Source: Thermoleophilia bacterium
GTDB taxonomy: Bacteria; Actinomycetota; Thermoleophilia; Gaiellales; Gaiellaceae
Length of the DNA: 8,616 nt
Direction: 5' to 3'
Assembly: GCA_029858755.1 (NCBI GenBank)
Contig: JAOUEK010000054.1
Span: 1-8,616, forward strand
Of this stretch, positions 6,362 through 8,616 are shown one piece after another. The translations under genes were made by a program, and so were the position numbers. A model generated the notes under the pieces. The model was not told the origin of the DNA and made no database searches. It saw nothing but the letters and a program-made list of their open reading frames with translations. Positions within the stretch are counted from its first letter, which is position 1. Each line of letters begins with the position of its first letter.

Positions 6362-6763
6362 ATGAACGACCTCACCCGCAGGCTCGCCCGCGTGTCCGCC
6401 GCGCACCCCGGACGCACGTTGGGGCTCTGGGGCGCAGCGGTAGTCGCCTCGATCGCGGTGATCGCCCTGCTCCTCGGCTCGGCGCTGACGACCGCGCACG
6501 CCGTCGGCTCGACGGCGCGGATCATCACCGGTGCCGCCCTGATCATCATCATGGTCTTCGTCGGCTTCGCCAGCGGCGACCAGGTGGAGTTCCAGCAGAT
6601 GGGCTTCGGCGTCGCCGTCTCGCTGCTGATCGACGCCACGCTGATCCGCCTCGTGCTGATGCCCGCGGTGCTGGCCTTGCTCGGCGAGCACGCCTGGTAC
6701 ATGCCATCGTGGCTCGCCTGGCTCCCCCACGTGGAGATCGAGGGCCGCGCGGATTCGGCGTGA
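6362..6763 (+). CDS. Internally deleted MMPL/RND transporter remnant
   Basis: 133 residues against about 700 or more for intact MMPL family exporters. Residues 1-44 are the usual MMPL N-terminus (MNDLTRRLARVSAAHPGRT, then helix 1 at about 20-40). Residues about 46-133 are the usual C-terminus: HAVGSTARIITGAALI and the next-to-last helix (53-71), GDQVEFQQMGFGVAVSLLIDATLIR (72-96) in the last helix, then the WYMPSWLAWLPHVEIEG tail. The large periplasmic loops, proton-relay helices and most of the pore between them are gone, yet the frame, start, ribosome site and stop are intact. The junction lies near 6490-6505. It cannot work as an RND pump. It is either a decaying gene or a small three-helix membrane protein. 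It lies in the operon of the MFS exporter, where a complete MMPL gene presumably once stood. Confidence 0.8.
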   Translation: MNDLTRRLARVSAAHPGRTLGLWGAAVVASIAVIALLLGSALTTAHAVGSTARIITGAALIIIMVFVGFASGDQVEFQQMGFGVAVSLLIDATLIRLVLMPAVLALLGEHAWYMPSWLAWLPHVEIEGRADSA

Positions 6764-6788
6764 TGTGCAGGGCCGGGGCGGCGACGGC

Positions 6789-6840
6789 GGGGTCGGGCTG
6801 GATGTGATGAAGGGGCCTCCTCGGGTGGCAGCCCGACCCC
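6789..6840. terminator. Long-stem hairpin between convergent genes
   Basis: A perfect 12-base stem: GGGGTCGGGCTG (6789-6800) pairs with CAGCCCGACCCC (6829-6840), with a 28-base loop that can fold further. It lies between the + strand MMPL remnant (stop 6763) and the - strand GNAT gene (stop at 6869), where a bidirectional terminator is expected. No T-run is present on either strand, so it is not a classical intrinsic terminator. The remaining bases of this 105-base gap hold nothing else recognised. Confidence 0.5.
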
Positions 6841-6868
6841 AGGCGCGAGATGCGGTGTGGCTTCGGCC

Positions 6869-7405
6869 TCACCCCGGTGTTCTCCCCGGCGTGACGCCTC
6901 GTCGCCGCCCCACCGGGCGCCGAAGCTCGAAGATCTCGACCTCGGCGCCGCTGCGTGAGCGGCCGCTCCCGCGTCGGCGCATCCCGATCTTCTCCACCAC
7001 CCGGCGCGACGCCGCGTTAGCAGGGCGAACGTAGGCGACCAGATGCTCGATCCCGAGCTGGTCGAGCGCGAACCCCGAGACCGCCCGCGCCGCCTCGGTC
7101 GCCACGCCGACGCCGCGGTGGGCGGGGGCGACGAGCCAGCCGATCTCGACCTCGTCGGGGGCGATGCCGACGACGCCCTCGCCGGCGCGGTGGAGCTCGA
7201 CCACGGCGACGCGCTCGCCGCCGTCGCGCAGCTCCGCCACGACGTGCCCGTAGCCGTGGGCGCGCTCGTGCTCGAGGGCCTCCGTGAGCTCCCGGGCGGC
7301 GTCGTCCCTCGATCCGCCCGACGCTGCGTACAGTGCGACGAGCCAGTCGCGATCACCGACCTCGAGCGGCCGCAGGATGAGCCGATCCGTCTCGATCGGG
7401 AGCAC
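6869..7405 (-). CDS. GNAT-family N-acetyltransferase (RimJ/RimL-like)
   Basis: 178 residues, starting at GTG (complement of 7403-7405). Acyl-CoA dependent transfer of an acetyl group to an amine. Seen: the N-terminal ETDRLILRPL (5-14) common to the RimJ/RimL/Acetyltransf_3 branch; EIGWLVAPAHRGVGVATEA (87-105), with the acetyl-CoA pyrophosphate loop Arg97-Gly-Val-Gly-Val-Ala; AYVRPANAASRRVVEKIGM (124-142), the conserved strand 5 and Asn-x-x-Ser segment. The last 12 residues are basic and probably disordered. The acceptor could be a ribosomal protein N-terminus, an antibiotic or an amino sugar; sequence alone cannot say. The gene is alone on its strand, divergent from the GT2 gene with only 29 bases between, and convergent with the MMPL remnant. 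Confidence 0.9.
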   Translation of the reverse strand: MLPIETDRLILRPLEVGDRDWLVALYAASGGSRDDAARELTEALEHERAHGYGHVVAELRDGGERVAVVELHRAGEGVVGIAPDEVEIGWLVAPAHRGVGVATEAARAVSGFALDQLGIEHLVAYVRPANAASRRVVEKIGMRRRGSGRSRSGAEVEIFELRRPVGRRRGVTPGRTPG

Positions 7406-7414
7406 GCGGGGCCG

Positions 7415-7424
7415 AGTGTAGGCT
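7415..7424. promoter_or_regulatory. Back-to-back overlapping -10 boxes of divergent leaderless promoters
   Basis: The 29-base gap between the two divergent starts contains AGTGTAGGCT. On the + strand TAGGCT (7419-7424) lies 10 bases before ATG 7435. On the - strand TACACT (7420-7415) lies 9 bases before GTG 7405. Both fit TAnnnT, share two bases, and neither gene has a Shine-Dalgarno. No strong -35 boxes are seen. Confidence 0.45.
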
Positions 7425-7434
7425 CACGCCACCC

Positions 7435-8403
7435 ATGGCCGGGCCTGACACGCTCCCCGGGGTCGCCTCTGCCGACCGCGCCGCGGCCGAGCCGGAGATC
7501 TCCGTCGTCGTCACCGTCCACGACGAGGCGCTGACGCTGGAGGAGCTGGGACGGCGCGCGACGGCGGCGCTCGACACGCTGGCGCGACCGTACGAGGTGA
7601 TCGTCGTCGACGACGGCTCGACCGACGGCAGCTTCGCCGTGGTCGAGCGGCTCCACGCGTCGGACGCGCGTGTCCGCGGCGTCCGTCTGAAGCGGAACGT
7701 GGGGCAGCACCCGGCGATGCACGCCGGCCTCTCCCGCGCACGCGGTGAGATCGTGGTGACGATGGACGGCGACCTCCAGAACCCGCCGGAGGACCTGCCA
7801 CGCCTGGTCGAGGCCATCGACCTCGGCTTCGACGTCGCCAGCGGCCGCCGCGCCGCCCGTCACGACGCGTGGGGCCGCACGCTGCCCTCGCGCCTGATCA
7901 ACGGCATGCTGCGGCGATTCACGGGAGCGGACATCGCCGACTTCGGCTGCGCCTTCAACGCCTACCGGCGCGCAGCGCTCGAGCCGATGCTGGGGTCGAT
8001 CGGGCGGCAGAAGTTCACGAAGGCGCTCGTGCTCTCGGGCGGCGCGTCGGTGGTGGAGGTCGACGTCGGGCACGCTCCCCGACAGGGCGCGTCGCGCTAC
8101 TCGCCGCTGCGGCTGACGCGGCTGGCGCTGCACGTGCTCGCCGGCTTCTGGCCGCAGCCGATCCAGTGGGCCGGCGTCGTGCTCGGCCTCACCTGCACGA
8201 TCGCGGCCGCCGCGCTCGGCGCCTACGGCGTCGTGTACTGGGCCCTCGAGAGCGACTTCCCCGGCCCGCTCCTGCTCGGCGCGCTCGTGGTCGCCGTGCT
8301 CGGCGTACAGGGCTTCGTGCTCGCCCTGGTCGGCGAGCACCTGGGGCGGATCCAGCGGCAGGTCGAGGGGCGCCCGCTGTACGCCGTGGAGCGGGAGATC
8401 TAG
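7435..8403 (+). CDS. GT2 polyprenyl-phosphate glycosyltransferase (ArnC/GtrB/DPM1 type)
   Basis: 322 residues. Inverting GT-A enzyme that moves a sugar from a nucleotide sugar to a polyprenyl phosphate at the cytoplasmic face of the membrane, by family. Seen: ISVVVTVHDEA (22-32); the nucleotide-binding VIVVDDGSTDGS (55-66); VRLKRNVGQHPAMHAGL (83-99), with the conserved RNxGQ; Asp111-Gly-Asp113 in MDGDLQNPPED, the metal site; FGCAFNAYRR (170-179); HAPRQGASRYS (213-223), the GtrB/DPM-type RxxGxSxY region in a slightly altered form. Two C-terminal helices follow (about 244-268 and 278-300), then GEHLGRIQRQVEGRPLYAV (300-318), matching the YIGRIYxExxxRPLY ending. It starts at ATG 7435, only 29 bases from the divergent GNAT start. 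The sugar may be the product of the SDR and aminotransferase upstream, but this is inference. Confidence 0.92.
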   Translation: MAGPDTLPGVASADRAAAEPEISVVVTVHDEALTLEELGRRATAALDTLARPYEVIVVDDGSTDGSFAVVERLHASDARVRGVRLKRNVGQHPAMHAGLSRARGEIVVTMDGDLQNPPEDLPRLVEAIDLGFDVASGRRAARHDAWGRTLPSRLINGMLRRFTGADIADFGCAFNAYRRAALEPMLGSIGRQKFTKALVLSGGASVVEVDVGHAPRQGASRYSPLRLTRLALHVLAGFWPQPIQWAGVVLGLTCTIAAAALGAYGVVYWALESDFPGPLLLGALVVAVLGVQGFVLALVGEHLGRIQRQVEGRPLYAVEREI

Positions 8404-8427
8404 CGCCGGTGTCACCCGCCGTCCGAC

Positions 8428-8498
8428 GTGTCGCGCCGCGGCCGCCATATGGCGGGATCGTCGCCGAAGGTGTCGCGCCGCGGCCGCGAAGCGGCCGC
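8428..8498. repeat. Paired 18-base direct repeats, each followed by a palindrome
   Basis: GTGTCGCGCCGCGGCCGC occurs exactly at 8428-8445 and 8470-8487 (42 bases apart). The first runs into the perfect palindrome CCGCCATATGGCGG (8442-8455) and then GGGATC; the second into GCGGCCGC-GAA-GCGGCCGC (8480-8498) and then CAGGGATC. A third, weaker GTGTC start is at 8410. No gene is recognised in 8404-8616. Confidence 0.65.
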
Positions 8499-8502
8499 CT
8501 TC

Positions 8503-8616
8503 AGGGATCTTCGCGCCGGGGATCCGCTGTTGCGGTTTCCCGGTTTGCGGGGGGTGAGGGATCTTCGCGCCGGGGATCCGCTGTTGCGGTTTCCCGGCTT
8601 GTCGGGGGTGAGGGAT
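8503..8616. repeat. 54-base tandem repeat running off the window
   Basis: Copy 1 is 8503-8556, copy 2 is 8557-8610, and AGGGAT at 8611-8616 begins a third. The copies are identical at 51 of 54 bases; all differences are in the last 15. Each unit begins AGGGATCTTCGCGCC and contains a CCGC-TGTT-GCGG stem flanked by GGGA and TCCC. Since 54 is a multiple of 3, a frame from GTG 8470 stays open to the edge with an 18-residue repeat, but no ribosome site or known protein supports coding. The start of the unit matches 3051-3076. Confidence 0.75.

Noticed and set aside
6474..6511. TCGGCTCG microhomology at 6474 and 6504 as the deletion scar of the MMPL gene
   Set aside because: Both copies survive 30 bases apart, and a deletion between short repeats should leave one; such octamers are common at this GC content.
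5623..8448. A 941-codon open frame on the - strand spanning the MFS, MMPL remnant, GNAT and GT2 genes
   Set aside because: It crosses several well-recognised genes, mostly antisense, and only the GNAT part has family resemblance, which is in a different reading frame. Long antisense frames are expected at this GC content.
8503..8616. CRISPR array
   Set aside because: Repeats abut directly with a 54-base period and no unique spacers, and no cas gene is near.
8470..8616. Coding gene with 18-residue repeats from GTG 8470
   Set aside because: There is no ribosome site. The upstream part is palindromic DNA shared with a non-coding locus at 3029-3095, and the open frame follows from the period being a multiple of three. 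It is not called without expression data.

Overview
The window is very GC-rich. Its genes use almost only G- or C-ending codons, several start at GTG, and several lack a Shine-Dalgarno sequence but have a TAnnnT box 8-10 bases upstream. This points to a high-GC actinobacterium, possibly a deep-branching soil lineage such as Thermoleophilia. The phylum is an inference from style, and no marker gene fixes the taxon.

Layout: (1) 1-1928, + strand: the 3' part of a cytochrome P450 cut by the window edge, overlapping by ATGA with a small nucleotidyltransferase-fold protein. (2) 1940-4181, + strand: an extended SDR acting on a nucleotide sugar, then, after about 200 bases of hairpin-rich repetitive DNA, a DegT/DnrJ/EryC1-type sugar aminotransferase. 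(3) 4233-6763, + strand: a TetR repressor, a 14-helix DHA2-type MFS drug exporter, and a 133-residue remnant of an MMPL/RND transporter that has lost its middle in frame. The same TetR operator motif lies in front of both the repressor and the exporter. (4) 6869-7405, - strand: a GNAT N-acetyltransferase, convergent with the MMPL remnant across a long-stem hairpin. (5) 7435-8403, + strand: a membrane-anchored GT2 polyprenyl-phosphate glycosyltransferase, divergent from the GNAT gene across 29 bases. (6) 8404-8616: non-coding repeat DNA with palindromes and a 54-base tandem repeat that runs off the window.

How the genes may work together: SDR, sugar aminotransferase and a GT2 of the ArnC/GtrB/DPM1 type are the three enzyme classes needed to make an amino sugar and load it on a polyprenyl phosphate, as in the Arn pathway. 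The SDR has Ser-Glu in its catalytic STSEV segment, as UXS/ArnA decarboxylases do. A role in cell-surface glycan modification is therefore plausible but not proven. The TetR-MFS-MMPL block looks like a separate, substrate-induced efflux cassette whose second transporter has decayed.

No tRNA, rRNA, CRISPR array, transposase or phage gene was seen. The points most worth a second look are the internally deleted MMPL gene, the repeat family shared by 3029-3095 and 8479-8616, the structured leader directly before the aminotransferase, the duplicated TetR operator, and the P450 whose I-helix lacks the usual threonine.
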